DNA of 22,947 nucleotides from JAFDCJ01 sp049669725 (GTDB lineage Bacteria; Desulfobacterota; Desulfobacteria; Desulfobacterales; JAFDCJ01), in NCBI GenBank assembly GCA_049669725.1, contig JBATKU010000189.1, positions 1-22,947 on the forward strand, written 5' to 3'. The notes under the pieces were generated by a model. The model made no database searches. It saw nothing but the letters and a program-made list of their open reading frames with translations, and had not been told where the DNA came from. This document shows positions 22,595-22,947 of the stretch, piece by piece. The position numbers and the translations under genes are program-made. Position 1 is the first letter of the stretch. Each line of letters starts with the position of its first letter.

Positions 22595-22915
22595 TCCGAT
22601 AGGCCGCCTGCTGAATTCTCATGCTGATCTTATATAGCGGTTGTCAAAAAAGCGTTCCGCTACACGAACGTTTTTTTAGACAACGACTTAAACCACCCTT
22701 CCGTGTTTCGGAACTTATTTTTGAAAAGCGCTATAAACAGAAAAATAGAGATTTCTTCGCTTTCAATTACCTCTAAATTTGAATCCTTCCCCATAAAATA
22801 TTTTCGCAAGAATATTCCTTGATTTTAATAGCCAATATATGTGAACCTATAATAAAAATTTTTCTGGCCAAGCATAAAAGGACTATTCAAGAATTATCAA
22901 GGAAAAGGAAGCACG
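22595..22915. other. 321-bp gap with MITE-like element
   Basis: No gene is supported. The first half is the MITE-like element at 22633-22735; the rest is AT-rich and ends in a good ribosome site (AAGGAAAAGGA) for the gene at 22916. Confidence 0.6.
22633..22735. mobile_element. MITE-like element, both arms of the island repeat
   Basis: A left arm (22633-22659, starting TATAGCGGTTGTC) and a right arm (22709-22735, ending GCGCTATA) are inverted copies at 22 of 27 positions, 103 bp end to end. Inside, GTTGTC plus an A-run and GCGTTC (22640-22657) pair with GAACGT plus a T-run and GACAAC (22666-22686), giving a long hairpin that could also end transcription of the activator gene. No transposase is present. 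The outer flanks show no certain target duplication. Confidence 0.6.
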
Positions 22916-22947
22916 ATGACAAAAGCCATTCGTATATATGAAACCGG
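22916..22947 (+). CDS. start of a probable quinone oxidoreductase/zinc-type alcohol dehydrogenase
   Basis: Only the first ten codons are in the window: MTKAIRIYETG. This matches the usual opening of the NADPH:quinone oxidoreductase branch of the medium-chain dehydrogenase superfamily (M-x-KAIR-x3-TGGPE). AAGGA-rich ribosome sites precede the ATG. The identification rests on a short stretch and could be wrong. Confidence 0.5.
   Translation, partial: MTKAIRIYET

Overview
The window looks like a chromosomal segment of a Gram-negative anaerobe, most plausibly a member of the Desulfobacterota (former Deltaproteobacteria). This is an inference from gene content: a type II secretion secretin and ATPase, a TAXI-type TRAP transporter with a fused permease, a full-length HrpA helicase, a flavoprotein that appears to carry selenocysteine, a sigma-54 activator and several PilZ proteins. 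No rRNA, tRNA, CRISPR array, transposase or integrase was found.

Layout. 1-2825: the 3' end of gspD and complete gspE, ended by a hairpin overlapping the gspE stop. 2948-3962 (minus): a small universal stress protein gene followed by a secreted DUF1566 protein. 4234-7870 (minus): TAXI solute receptor, then the fused 4TM/12TM TRAP permease, with the stress protein next on the same strand. 8231-9085 (minus): a lone family 2 glycosyltransferase bracketed by short tandem repeats. 9295-13482 (minus): hrpA, with two in-frame stretches made of the same kind of repeat found between genes. 13596-14942 (plus): a CoA-disulfide reductase/NADH oxidase-like flavoprotein in which TGA stands where the redox-active cysteine is expected and is followed by a SECIS-like hairpin. 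15127-16778: a YjbQ/UPF0047 protein and an AI-2E/PerM-type membrane protein.

From about 16.8 kb the DNA becomes visibly AT-richer and the genes less familiar: a PilZ protein, a small membrane-anchored coiled-coil protein, an orphan ParA-type ATPase, an FN3-like protein without a signal peptide, a tandem-PilZ protein, an internally duplicated protein of unknown function, a PspF-like sigma-54 activator and the first codons of a probable quinone oxidoreductase. The parA to duplicated-protein block is bracketed by inverted copies of a roughly 27-bp repeat. Both arms of that repeat recur together as a MITE-like element after the sigma-54 regulator.

The strongest points for a second look are the selenocysteine flavoprotein, the ParA/FN3/PilZ block with its palindromic control region, and a set of degenerate tandem repeats with an exact 7-bp period. 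The repeats differ in sequence from place to place, lie in most intergenic gaps of the first 13 kb, and have entered hrpA.
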